Assembly (NCBI GenBank): GCA_046728975.1 | Contig: JBKPFU010000154.1 | Span: 1-7,837, forward strand | Direction: 5' to 3' | Source of the DNA: JBKPFU01 sp046728975 | Lineage (GTDB): Bacteria; Actinomycetota; Thermoleophilia; Gaiellales; Gaiellaceae | DNA length: 7,837 nucleotides | Shown here: positions 1-6,854 of the stretch, in pieces | How the letters are laid out: each line of letters begins with the position of its first letter | Position numbering within the stretch: position 1 is the first letter of the stretch | Made by a program: the position numbers and the translations under genes | The notes under the pieces: model-generated | What the model was told of the DNA's origin: nothing | The model's database searches: none | The model's input: the letters and a program-made list of their open reading frames with translations, nothing else

Positions 1-2240
1 TAGATCTGGGAGACGGCGTCTTCTGCTCTGCGCGCCACCTCGAGGCCTTCCTCGTATCGAGCGCGGGCTTCATCTCGATCGTCATCCGCCAACAGCCGGC
101 CGAGCACTTGCAGGGCGAAGGCGAGGTCGGCCGCGGCACCATGAGCCCGACTCAGCTCGACCGCCTTCTGAGCGGAGTCGATCGCGGCCGCACGATCCCC
201 GATGCGCTGCTCGATCACCGCTTCGAATCGAAGTCCACGCGCTTCGGTTGCCTTGTCTTGCGCGCGGACGGCCGCGGCAAGGCCTTCCGTCACCATCGAA
301 CGCGCCGACTCGAGCCGGCCGCGATAGAAGGCGAGGAACGACGCCGCGACCAGCGCGCGTCCGCGAAGTCCGTCCCCCGCGTCGGGCGCTCGGGCAAGCG
401 CGTCTTCGAGCCAGCCCAACCCCTCGGACCAATGTCCCCTGACTTCCCAGAATCTCGAAAGCGCGGCACCGAGTCGGAGACCGAGCGCGGGATCTCCGGC
501 GCCCAGGCTCCAGGCCAGAGCAGTCCTGAAGTTGTCGAGCTCCGATTCGATGCGGTCGAACCAGCGCGTTTGATCCGGCCCCCCGAGCATCGGCCCGGCA
601 CCGGTCTCGGCAAGGTCTGTGAACCACTCGGCGTGCCTACTCCGAAAACTCTGCGCCTCGGAAGAGGAGACGAGCTTGTCCAGCGCGTACTGGCGCGAGG
701 TCTCCAGCAACCGATATGCGGCGCGGTCACCCCCCCTGTCTCTCATCACCCAGGATGTCGCTACCAACCTTCGAAGAAGCGTAACCACCTCGGTGCGATC
801 GATCCCCTCGCCGACGCAGACTGCCTCGACGTCCTCCAGTGAGAAAGACCCCGACATCACCGACAGCCTGCGCAACAGAACGCGCTCGGGTTCGGACAAC
901 AGATCGTGGCTCCAGTCGACCGTTGCCAGAAGCGTCTGCTGTCGTCCGAGGTTGCGCCCGCCTCCTCCCGTCAGTAGACGAAACCGGTCGTCCAGCCGGG
1001 AGAGGATCTCTCCAACGCTCAACGCCCCGACCAAGGCAGCGGCCATCTCGATCGCCAACGGGATCCCATCGAGACGGTTGGTCAAGTCAGCGATCTCGGC
1101 GAGTTCCCCTTCGCCGCATTCGAACTCCGGCTCGTGACTTCTCGCCCGTTCGATGAAGAGCTGGACGGCTTCAGAGGACTCACCGGTATCGCTGTCCGAG
1201 GAGATCTTCAGACCTCCCACCCGGCGAATCACTTCGCCCACGACACCGACCGGTTCCCGCGCGGTCACGAGGATCGTGAGCCCCGGGCAGGCCGAGAGCC
1301 ACGTCTCGGCCAGCTCCGCGCAGGTCGGGATCAGGTGCTCGCAGTTGTCCAGGATCACCAGGGGTCTCCCCGACGACAGAACATCGATCAAGGCGGCGTC
1401 GGCCGAGGCGGCCCGGCTCTCTTGAACACCCATCGCCTTCGCCGCAACCGAGAGAACGAGCTGCCGATCGGAAACCGGCGCAAGGTCGACGAACCAAATT
1501 CCGTCCGGTCTCACGGGAAGGGACGCGGAGGCTGCTTCGATCGCAAGGCGCGTCTTCCCGCAACCTCCCGGCCCGGTCAACGTGACGAGCCGGGCGGTTT
1601 CCAACAACTCGGCGAGCTCCGCCACGTCGCGGTCCCGGCCGATGAAACTGGAAATCGCCTTCGGCAGGTTGTGTCTTGCGCCGGGGGCGGTGCGTGGAGC
1701 GGGGAAGTCGCCTTGAAGGTCGGGATGATGCAACTGGAACAAGTCTTGGGGCTCCGGGAAGTCCTTGAGCCGAAAACGTCCGATCGGCTTCAGTGACACC
1801 TCGGGGGGTACCCGCTGTTCGGCCTGGGTTTGCATGGCCCTCGAGGTCAGGACCTGGCCCCCGTGCGCGGCGGCCGAGATACGCGCGGCCTGATGCACGG
1901 CGAGGCCGACGTATTCACCGTCCTCATCGATGGTCACTTCCCCGACGTGAATCCCCATCCGAACGCGCACTTGCGAGTCGGCAGGCCACTCGGTTCGTGC
2001 CAGTGCTACCTGTCCATCGATCGCACCGAGTATCGCCGACGAGGGATCGGGGAAGGTCACGAACAGAGCGTCTCCTTCGCGCTGCATGACTGTGCCGCCA
2101 TGAGCGGCGAATGCATCGCGAAGCACACGCCTGTGCTCGGCAAGGAGCGTCCGGTAATCGGCGCCCAGAGATCTCAGGAGATTCGTCGAACCTTCGATGT
2201 CGGTGAAGAGCAGAGCAAGCGTTTCGATCCGCTCCGCCAC
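1..2240 (-). CDS. Class III nucleotide cyclase-STAND ATPase-TPR signalling protein (C-terminus off the left edge)
   Basis: The 746 visible codons are open to the window edge. Residues 8-133 form a class III cyclase domain: LLFTDIEGST carries metal-binding D14, and EGDALF carries the second, D57. Residues about 195-410 are a STAND/NB-ARC-like ATPase with Walker A GPGGCGKT (223-230), Walker B LVILD (294-298), a TAREP sensor-like motif (326-330) and GIPLA (392-396). A winged-helix-like segment follows (RQQTLLATVDWSHDLL, then LLETSRQYALDKL). From about residue 490 the protein is TPR-like helical repeat. The GTG start at 2240 is chosen because AGGAG (2246-2250) precedes it by five bases and the cyclase fold begins at once. 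The stop of the 125-aa gene overlaps this AGGAG, so translation is probably coupled. By family analogy it is a cytosolic multidomain sensor in which ligand sensing through the repeats and ATPase controls the cyclase. Three substrate-site residues are non-canonical (Q53, E109, H116), so the product, or any activity, is uncertain. A C-terminal LuxR-type DNA-binding domain, found in some relatives, would lie outside the window. Confidence 0.93.
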   Translation of the reverse strand, partial: MAERIETLALLFTDIEGSTNLLRSLGADYRTLLAEHRRVLRDAFAAHGGTVMQREGDALFVTFPDPSSAILGAIDGQVALARTEWPADSQVRVRMGIHVGEVTIDEDGEYVGLAVHQAARISAAAHGGQVLTSRAMQTQAEQRVPPEVSLKPIGRFRLKDFPEPQDLFQLHHPDLQGDFPAPRTAPGARHNLPKAISSFIGRDRDVAELAELLETARLVTLTGPGGCGKTRLAIEAASASLPVRPDGIWFVDLAPVSDRQLVLSVAAKAMGVQESRAASADAALIDVLSSGRPLVILDNCEHLIPTCAELAETWLSACPGLTILVTAREPVGVVGEVIRRVGGLKISSDSDTGESSEAVQLFIERARSHEPEFECGEGELAEIADLTNRLDGIPLAIEMAAALVGALSVGEILSRLDDRFRLLTGGGGRNLGRQQTLLATVDWSHDLLSEPERVLLRRLSVMSGSFSLEDVEAVCVGEGIDRTEVVTLLRRLVATSWVMRDRGGDRAAYRLLETSRQYALDKLVSSSEAQSFRSRHAEWFTDLAETGAGPMLGGPDQTRWFDRIESELDNFRTALAWSLGAGDPALGLRLGAALSRFWEVRGHWSEGLGWLEDALARAPDAGDGLRGRALVAASFLAFYRGRLESARSMVTEGLAAAVRAQDKATEARGLRFEAVIEQRIGDRAAAIDSAQKAVELSRAHGAAADLAFALQVLGRLLADDDRDEARARYEEGLEVARRAEDAVSQI

Positions 2241-2245
2241 CGGCG

Positions 2246-2250
2246 CTCCT
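2246..2250 (-). promoter_or_regulatory. Shine-Dalgarno sequence fixing the GTG start of the cyclase gene
   Basis: On the minus strand, AGGAG followed by CGCCG precedes GTG. The TAG stop of the upstream 125-aa gene (2249-2251) shares its last two bases with this motif. A ribosome finishing the small gene therefore sits on the next initiation site, which supports translational coupling and decides the GTG start. Confidence 0.7.
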
Positions 2251-2626
2251 ACGCGGTTCGGACGAAGCGGCGGACCACGTCGATCAGACCTTCGAGCTCG
2301 GGCGCGGTCGGTGGCAGCTCGTAGGAGAGATGATGGCAGGCTTGCGACAACGCCCACCATGCGAGGTTCACCTCATGCGCGGTCTCGGTGTCCTCGAGGT
2401 AGGACTGAAGACAGAGCAGCTGCACCCGAACCGGGGCGTTCTGTATTCCGAGGATCTTTCCCGAGAGCGCCTCCTGCAGACGACCTTCGAGAGCCTGCCG
2501 CGCAAGGACCGCGGTCGCACGCGGCCACAGTCCGGCAGTCTCGGCGGTCGGATGATCCAGCAAACCGGTGGCCTGCTCGAGGATCTCGGCCGAGGTCATG
2601 TCGCTCGATCCACTCATGTCCATCAT
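2249..2626 (-). CDS. Small helical protein of unknown function, coupled to the zinc-hook ATPase gene
   Basis: The 125-aa product has no signal peptide or membrane segment and reads as almost entirely alpha-helical. I do not recognise a named family. Striking segments are GLWPRATAVLARQALEGRL (residues about 32-50), a VQLLCLQSYL helix, and WWALSQACHHLSYELPPT near the C-terminus. The paired His followed by YELPPT resembles the last helix of some HEPN-like proteins, but no Arg precedes the His at the HEPN nuclease spacing, so catalysis is not supported. Its ATG overlaps the TGA of the ATPase gene as ATGA (2623-2626). There is no clear ribosome site, so termination-reinitiation is likely. Internal ATGs at codons 2, 4 and 10 are alternative starts. 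The very tight linkage suggests a partner or regulator of the ATPase; this is inference. Confidence 0.85.
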   Translation of the reverse strand: MMDMSGSSDMTSAEILEQATGLLDHPTAETAGLWPRATAVLARQALEGRLQEALSGKILGIQNAPVRVQLLCLQSYLEDTETAHEVNLAWWALSQACHHLSYELPPTAPELEGLIDVVRRFVRTA

Positions 2627-5073
2627 GGAAGTTGCACCAGTCCGCGGGCGAGCCTCTCGCTCTCGCGGACCAAAGTCAGCACGTCCTCCTGGCTCACCGG
2701 CTTGTGCGCCGCCTCCTGCACCCGCCTATAGGCGGCGACCGCCCATTTTCCGATCCCTCTGTCCAGCCTTGAGGTCAGGTCTTTGGTCCTGGCGATATCG
2801 TCGAACAGAGCCAGCGCCATCAGTTGCCCGAGGCCCTTCGCCGAATCGAGGAGAGCCTCGATCGAGTCGTAGTCTTCGCCGTTGGCCAGCCTTCGCCGCA
2901 TGACCGCCTCGGTGCATGCGGCCTCCATCGCCAGACGGCAGAACACCCCCACGATACGAGCCCTCACCGCGGGATCCAGGTCCTCGCTGTTCGCCACCGC
3001 CCACGCGTCGTCGCAGTGACGGCTGACCGGATCTTGACCCGGGCGCAGCTCGACCACCGAATCGGACCTTCGAGTCACCTCGACGATCTTGGCGTCGATC
3101 CCCAACAGGCGGCACGACCGCGCCAGGCGCTCGTCGTGAGTGAACACGATGACCTGGCGAGTCTGCGCGGCCTTCTCGAGCATGCGCGCCAGCCCATCCA
3201 CCCGCGCTGGATCCATCGACTGAACGGGGTCGTCGATGACCACGAACCGGAACGGGCTCTCCGGAAGCGTCGCCCTCGGCATGAACAGGCTCAGCGCGAG
3301 TGAGTTCAACTCTCCCTGACTCATGACCCCGAGCGCGGCACCCTCCATCCCATCCACGCTCACGTCGAGTACGACCTTTCGCGCCGATCCCGCGCCCGTG
3401 AGAACGATCTTCTTCAGCACTACGCTGCTTTGCATCCGCAGCATGTCCCAAACGCCCTGAGCCTGATCGGCGATGGGAGCGAAGCGCTCGTTGCGTATGT
3501 CGTTGGAGGCAGCACGGATCCACTTCTCGGCGGCACTCAGATCCTTGAGCACGTCCTCCCCACTACGGGCTCGCTTCGCGGTGTCGAGCCACCCCGCGAG
3601 ATCGGTCGCGATCGGGCGCCAGATGTCTTCCCTCCGCTGAAGTTCCTGTGAAGCCGTCGCCTTCAGCTTCTCCACGCCCTCGGCGACCGGCGGAAGAGAT
3701 GCGACCAGGTGCTGCGCGAGGGCCTCGGACTCCTCGATCGATGCGCCGGCCGACCACGCCTTCCACGCGCCGATCACGTCTTCGACCTCCAGCCCGATCT
3801 CGGAGGCGCTCGACAGGACCCCAGGGACCGGCAACAGATGCGCCCGGGCGCTCCTCATCGACTCATCCATCAACCGGTGGGCCAGGTCGACCTGCTCCGC
3901 TAGCTGACGAAGGCGGCCGATCTCCTCCTCGGTCGCCGTCCTCCACTCGGTGTTGAGTGCTCCTTCTCCGCACACCGGGCAGTCCTGATCGCCGTGAAGT
4001 TCGTGGAACTCGAGCGCGGCCCCCAACAGCTCTGCGGTCTGGCGCGCCTTGGCCGCCTCGGTGCCTCCCAGCTCGCGAAGGGCGGACGCGGCAGCCTGGA
4101 GTCCGTCGGCGGCAGTCCTCACCTCATCGGCATCGGGAGCTTCCAAGACCGCAAGCTGCCGAAGCACCGCAAGCTGGCTCTCCTCCCGGTCGGCCGCCTC
4201 GGTTCCGATGACGGCCTTCTCCACCGCGTCGAGATCCCAGGTCTTGCCCGAAAGCGCCTCGATGCAGATGCCCGCCCTCTCGTCTTCGACCGTGGCGAGT
4301 CGTTCGAGGATCGGCGGCAACCCCAGCTTCGCCTCGTCGGAGAGTCTCTTCCTCTGTTTGCCCGCTTCCTTGAGTCGCGCCTCGGCCTCGATCAGATCCT
4401 CGAGCCCCAGGATTGCGGAGAGGGCGTCATACAAAGCGGAGGGCCCGGCATCGAGCATCGAGCCGAGCTCGCTATATGAGAGGAACGGGCGGTACATCTC
4501 GATCGCGCCTGCCCACCCCATCGCCTCGAGATCCGACTTCTTCGAACCCTGCGCTGAGACGACCGTATCGGCCTCCTCCAGCTTGGCGTCGGGCTTCCAC
4601 TCCCTCGACACCACCGTCGTTCCCTTCGCCCCCTCGACGACGAACTCGGCATCGATGCGGGCGTCGGACTGGTGCAGGTTGCGCCATCCTTCTTTCCAGA
4701 TGGCCGAGCGGGTGCTCCAACGGCTGTTGTCGCCGGTGAGCAGAAGCTCCAGTGCCTCGGCGAAACTCGACTTGCCGCTTCCGTTGCGCCCGACGACGAG
4801 CGTGAGGCCGGGACCCGTGGTGATCGGGAGCGACGCCGGTGGGCCGACGCCGCGAAAACCTTGCACCTCGATCGATCGAATGTAGGCGGGATTTCGGGCA
4901 GAGGGCGCCTTGGCGTCAGCCTTCTTCGAGGGCTCGGGGGCCTTGCCCTCTAGCGTCGCGTCGAGGGCCTCGGCGCCATGGCACGCCCCGATGACGAGGG
5001 CCCGAGTGCGCTCGGCCACCTTGTCGTCGGCGTCCAGCCGCCCGAGGATGATGCTCTCGAGTACGTCATCCAT
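2623..5073 (-). CDS. Rad50/SMC-like zinc-hook ATPase with a C-terminal helical (possibly HEPN-like) domain
   Basis: The 816-aa protein has a split ABC-type head. Walker A is GRNGSGKS (95-102). The signature region MSQGELNSLALSLF (584-597), Walker B FVVIDDP (610-616), D-loop SMDP (619-622) and H-loop FTHDE with H646 lie after a long helical arm. The arm (about 225-560) carries one CPVC zinc hook (365-368) at its mid-point, as in Rad50, SbcC and RloC. It is short compared with Rad50, so the reach is modest. Residues 1-60 are a variable, Lys/Ala/Pro-rich leader. Residues about 690-816 form a separate helical domain with RLAME (713-717) and RVQEAAH (784-790), which could be HEPN-like. An in-frame TGA at 5092-5094 with no other start after it fixes the ATG, although only a weak GAAG ribosome site is present. 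It is the first gene of a coupled set with the 125-aa gene and the cyclase. DNA-end or foreign-DNA sensing, or an RloC-like nuclease, are possible roles; neither is shown. Confidence 0.92.
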   Translation of the reverse strand: MDDVLESIILGRLDADDKVAERTRALVIGACHGAEALDATLEGKAPEPSKKADAKAPSARNPAYIRSIEVQGFRGVGPPASLPITTGPGLTLVVGRNGSGKSSFAEALELLLTGDNSRWSTRSAIWKEGWRNLHQSDARIDAEFVVEGAKGTTVVSREWKPDAKLEEADTVVSAQGSKKSDLEAMGWAGAIEMYRPFLSYSELGSMLDAGPSALYDALSAILGLEDLIEAEARLKEAGKQRKRLSDEAKLGLPPILERLATVEDERAGICIEALSGKTWDLDAVEKAVIGTEAADREESQLAVLRQLAVLEAPDADEVRTAADGLQAAASALRELGGTEAAKARQTAELLGAALEFHELHGDQDCPVCGEGALNTEWRTATEEEIGRLRQLAEQVDLAHRLMDESMRSARAHLLPVPGVLSSASEIGLEVEDVIGAWKAWSAGASIEESEALAQHLVASLPPVAEGVEKLKATASQELQRREDIWRPIATDLAGWLDTAKRARSGEDVLKDLSAAEKWIRAASNDIRNERFAPIADQAQGVWDMLRMQSSVVLKKIVLTGAGSARKVVLDVSVDGMEGAALGVMSQGELNSLALSLFMPRATLPESPFRFVVIDDPVQSMDPARVDGLARMLEKAAQTRQVIVFTHDERLARSCRLLGIDAKIVEVTRRSDSVVELRPGQDPVSRHCDDAWAVANSEDLDPAVRARIVGVFCRLAMEAACTEAVMRRRLANGEDYDSIEALLDSAKGLGQLMALALFDDIARTKDLTSRLDRGIGKWAVAAYRRVQEAAHKPVSQEDVLTLVRESERLARGLVQLP

Positions 5074-5124
5074 TGCTTCAAGGAGGGTATTTCAAATCCC
5101 ACTAGCCGACAGACCGACCGGAAT

Positions 5125-5142
5125 CCTCGGCGTGGGCCAAGG
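5125..5142 (-). terminator. Weak stem-loop after the CBS gene
   Basis: On the minus strand, CCTTGG and CCGAGG can pair as a six-base-pair stem with one G-U around a CCCACG loop, starting 12 bases after the CBS-protein stop. There is no T-run, so this is a weak candidate for ending or attenuating transcription before the ATPase gene. The 81-bp gap (5074-5154) holds nothing else I can support, and no convincing promoter. Confidence 0.25.
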
Positions 5143-5154
5143 TCGCCGCCAACC

Positions 5155-5538
5155 TCACCTCTCGGCCATGCTCCCAGCGAGGTCACGCATCGAGACCATC
5201 CCGACGACGGAAGGGCCGTCCAGCACCGGGAGATGCCGGAATCCCCCGAACAGCATCTGGTTGAGGGCTTCGGCCACCGTCGTCTCGGGTCTCACCGTCG
5301 CCGGATCTCGGGTCATCCACTCGGAGACCGCCGAGACCCTGGCCAGGTCCGCGCTCGAAGACTCTCCGAGGGCCCGGAGGATGTCTCGCTCTGTGAGGAT
5401 CCCCGTGAGGGACCCGCCTTGAATCACCAGCACGGACCCCGCCTTCCCCGCGGACATGACACGCGCGGCCTCGGTGAGGTTGGCCGTCGGATCGACCGTC
5501 ACCAGCTCGGTGCTCATGATCTCGTGAACGCTCGTCAT
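5155..5538 (-). CDS. Tandem CBS-domain protein
   Basis: The 127-aa protein consists of two CBS motifs and nothing else: CBS1 at residues about 7-57 (ending GILTERDI) and CBS2 at about 75-125 (RHLPV at 101-105, ending GMVSMRDL). Length and layout match stand-alone CBS pairs, which bind adenosine nucleotides such as AMP, ATP or NAD in the cleft between the motifs. They usually act as energy or redox sensors, alone or by binding a partner. An in-frame TGA at 5566-5568, with no other start after it, makes the ATG at 5538 the only choice; the ribosome site is weak (GGGG). The ATPase gene begins 81 bases downstream on the same strand, so co-transcription is possible but not shown. The ligand and partner cannot be read from the sequence. 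Confidence 0.93.
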   Translation of the reverse strand: MTSVHEIMSTELVTVDPTANLTEAARVMSAGKAGSVLVIQGGSLTGILTERDILRALGESSSADLARVSAVSEWMTRDPATVRPETTVAEALNQMLFGGFRHLPVLDGPSVVGMVSMRDLAGSMAER

Positions 5539-5724
5539 GCTGCCGGCCCCGACTCGGCGTTTGGCTCACCGCCCGTGGTTATCACCCCGGTCCTAGTACC
5601 GCTCACCGACGCGATGGTGGACTGGGCGTCACTGCTTCGGACCCTAGCACGGGGCGAAAACCGAGGTCCGCGGTCCTGCAGCGCTGATCCGGGTCGCCAC
5701 GGCTCGCTCAACCATGAGCTCGCC

Positions 5725-5747
5725 GATCCGTTGGTTTCGTTCGGATC
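5725..5747 (-). terminator. Stem-loop just after the broken secreted-protein gene
   Basis: GATCCG and CGGATC form a perfect six-base-pair inverted repeat around an 11-base loop. It begins immediately after the TGA at 5748-5750, the stop of the alternative frame that carries the plausible C-terminus. This placement suits a terminator of the intact ancestral gene, but no T-run follows. The rest of 5539-5724 contains no gene or clear promoter that I can support. Confidence 0.35.
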
Positions 5748-6073
5748 TCAGGAGCCAACGTTCACGAGTCCGTCCGTGCCGCCCACGCCCTGCACCCAGA
5801 CGTCCTCGACGCGCCCTGGCCCGCGAGGCAGCCGGCAAGTGGCGGCTGGTTCACCTGCGCGACGCAACTGAAGGATCCGCCGGCGTGCACCGATCCGGCG
5901 GTGGCGTTGAAGACGCCGCCACCGGTCAACGCGACCTGCCCCGCCGGAAACCCTGCGATGTCGGGGGCATTGAAGCCGAAGCTCGTGTTCGCACCGGCCG
6001 CAACTGCTGGGGTCGCCCCGATCAACGGGGCGAACGGCACCATGGCCAGCGCGAGGAACAGAACCTTCCGCAT
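5748..6073 (-). pseudogene. Small secreted protein gene, apparently frame-disrupted
   Basis: The ATG at 6073 has a strong AGGAGG site five bases upstream. Read straight, it gives 103 aa ending at 5762: a signal peptide (MRK, a hydrophobic core, likely cleavage after AVA or AVAA near residue 26), then ANTSFGFNAPDIAGFPAGQV, ALTGGGVF, and C70 and C82, which could form a disulphide. After about residue 86 the frame turns into Arg/Ser-rich noise (ASRTSGCRAWAARTDS). From about 5816 the neighbouring frame instead gives a sensible beta-rich end, VEDVWVQGVGG then LVNVGS, stopping at 5748. I recall similar actinobacterial secreted proteins of unknown function with a longer middle and this kind of C-terminus. 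That would mean an internal deletion not divisible by three, or a single-base error. The function is unknown. If the frame really is broken, the product would be exported but misfolded at its end. Confidence 0.7.
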
Positions 6074-6086
6074 GACGGCCTCCTTC

Positions 6087-6096
6087 CGAACGTTCG
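6087..6096. promoter_or_regulatory. Perfect palindrome beside the secreted gene's ribosome site
   Basis: CGAACGTTCG is a perfect 10-bp palindrome ending two bases before the AAGGAGG ribosome site of the secreted-protein gene. It shares half-sites with actinobacterial LexA boxes but lacks the four-base spacer those require. It is a possible operator, or chance. Confidence 0.25.
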
Positions 6097-6158
6097 TCCA
6101 GTGCGGGTGTGGACGTTGCTGCTCGTTCGACGGGCCGGCACGGGAGGTTCAGCCAGAT

Positions 6159-6193
6159 CCCGTCCACCGCAAGATCCCGCAACGGTGGACGGG
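6159..6193 (-). terminator. Strong GC-rich hairpin after the globin gene
   Basis: The arms CCCGTCCACCG (6159-6169) and CGGTGGACGGG (6183-6193) are perfectly complementary over 11 base pairs, with a 13-base loop. The hairpin sits 36 bases after the globin stop and before the secreted-protein gene. No T-run follows on the minus strand, which is common for actinobacterial terminators. It probably separates the globin transcript from the secreted gene. Confidence 0.6.
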
Positions 6194-6229
6194 GATTCTC
6201 GACAGAACTCGACAACGACCGGGCGAGCC

Positions 6230-6661
6230 TCAGGCCGGAGCCATCGATCCCTCGGTCACCTCTCCCTTGTGCGCCGCGAAGGCCGCAAGGACTTCCTCCT
6301 TCTCACGCGGAGGAACCTCGAAGTGATCGAGGGAGCGCCCCAGCTCAGCCGCGACCTCATCGAACTCCTCGGGGGTGATGCGAAACTCGCGATGGGCCTC
6401 TTCCAGCCCGAGAGGAGTACTTCCAGGCTTCGTGGCGGTGAACGACAAGGGTCCACCGGCGACGTTGCAGACCCACAGCGTGCGCATGAACTTCAGCCCA
6501 GGCAACCGGTCCAGGTGGTTGGTATGCCACTCACGAAGATCCGGGTTCTTCGATCCTTGGCCGACGATAGGGTTCTCGATGAGGGCATCGCTGAAGTGGT
6601 CGACCACCGCCGCGATCGCGAACACGCCACCCAATCGTTCGTACAGGCTCGGCTCCGCCAT
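6230..6661 (-). CDS. Group 1 truncated haemoglobin (bacterial globin family)
   Basis: The 143-aa protein opens SLYERLGGVFAIAAVVDHF, the classic truncated-globin N-terminus, followed by GLKFMRTLWVCNVAGGP, then GLEEAHREFRIT with H90 as the likely proximal (F8) haem ligand. It ends with FDEVAAELGRSLDHFEVP. Between AGGP and the proximal helix lies an extended loop (SFTATKPGSTPLG), longer than in compact group 1 globins. The B10 position, usually Tyr in the FY pair of this group, appears to be S24, so the distal pocket is atypical. The ATG at 6661 is chosen because AAGGGGAAGG lies six bases upstream and the fold starts at residue 4. The frame stays open to an ATG at 6826, but that 55-aa extension is non-globin and unlikely. 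Family roles are O2/NO binding and NO detoxification in the cytosol. The SufR-like Fe-S regulator directly upstream fits an NO or redox response. Confidence 0.93.
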   Translation of the reverse strand: MAEPSLYERLGGVFAIAAVVDHFSDALIENPIVGQGSKNPDLREWHTNHLDRLPGLKFMRTLWVCNVAGGPLSFTATKPGSTPLGLEEAHREFRITPEEFDEVAAELGRSLDHFEVPPREKEEVLAAFAAHKGEVTEGSMAPA

Positions 6662-6854
6662 GTCGTCCTTCCCCTTCCCTTCGGTTGATTGAGCTCCTTG
6701 CTTCGTCAGGGCTCGGCGGAAATGGTCAGGACGGAGGGGCCCGTGCGGGCACGGTTGAGGTCTTCCGCGGTAATAGGCGGCCATATCCGGTCCCCGGCGC
6801 GGGACAGATCCGCACGGTGCCGTCACCGGTCCGCGGAGCGCGACAAAAGCGTTT

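Noticed and set aside
82..2089. Several long plus- and minus-strand open frames across the left third
   Set aside because: They are Arg/Ser/Pro-rich shadow frames opposite or out of phase with the cyclase gene, which reads coherently with all expected motifs through the same DNA.
4868..4879. 12-bp palindrome TCGATCGATCGA
   Set aside because: It lies inside the ATPase coding sequence and is explained by GATC-rich codon use.
2726..5073. Other open frames within the ATPase gene, such as a 278-aa plus-strand frame at 4049-4885
   Set aside because: Composition is low-complexity shadow type with no domain motif, while the minus-strand 816-aa frame carries the full ABC motif set.
2249..5073. Lamassu system
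   Set aside because: The SMC-like ATPase and small partner are reminiscent of it, but no LmuA-type effector is present, and the gene order and the 125-aa protein do not match what I know of LmuC.
5080..5089. Perfect AAGGAGG ribosome-site-like string on the plus strand
   Set aside because: No ATG, GTG or TTG lies at a usable distance, and no coherent plus-strand gene follows.
5877..5901. CCGCCGG/CCGGCGG inverted repeat with an 11-base loop
   Set aside because: It is within the coding part of the secreted-protein gene and is expected by chance at this GC content.
6087..6096. LexA (SOS) box
   Set aside because: The actinobacterial box needs CGAAC-N4-GTTCG; here the half-sites are fused without a spacer.
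6662..6826. N-terminal extension of the globin to an ATG at 6826
   Set aside because: The extra 55 residues show no globin or signal features, and a good ribosome site precedes the ATG at 6661 where the fold begins.
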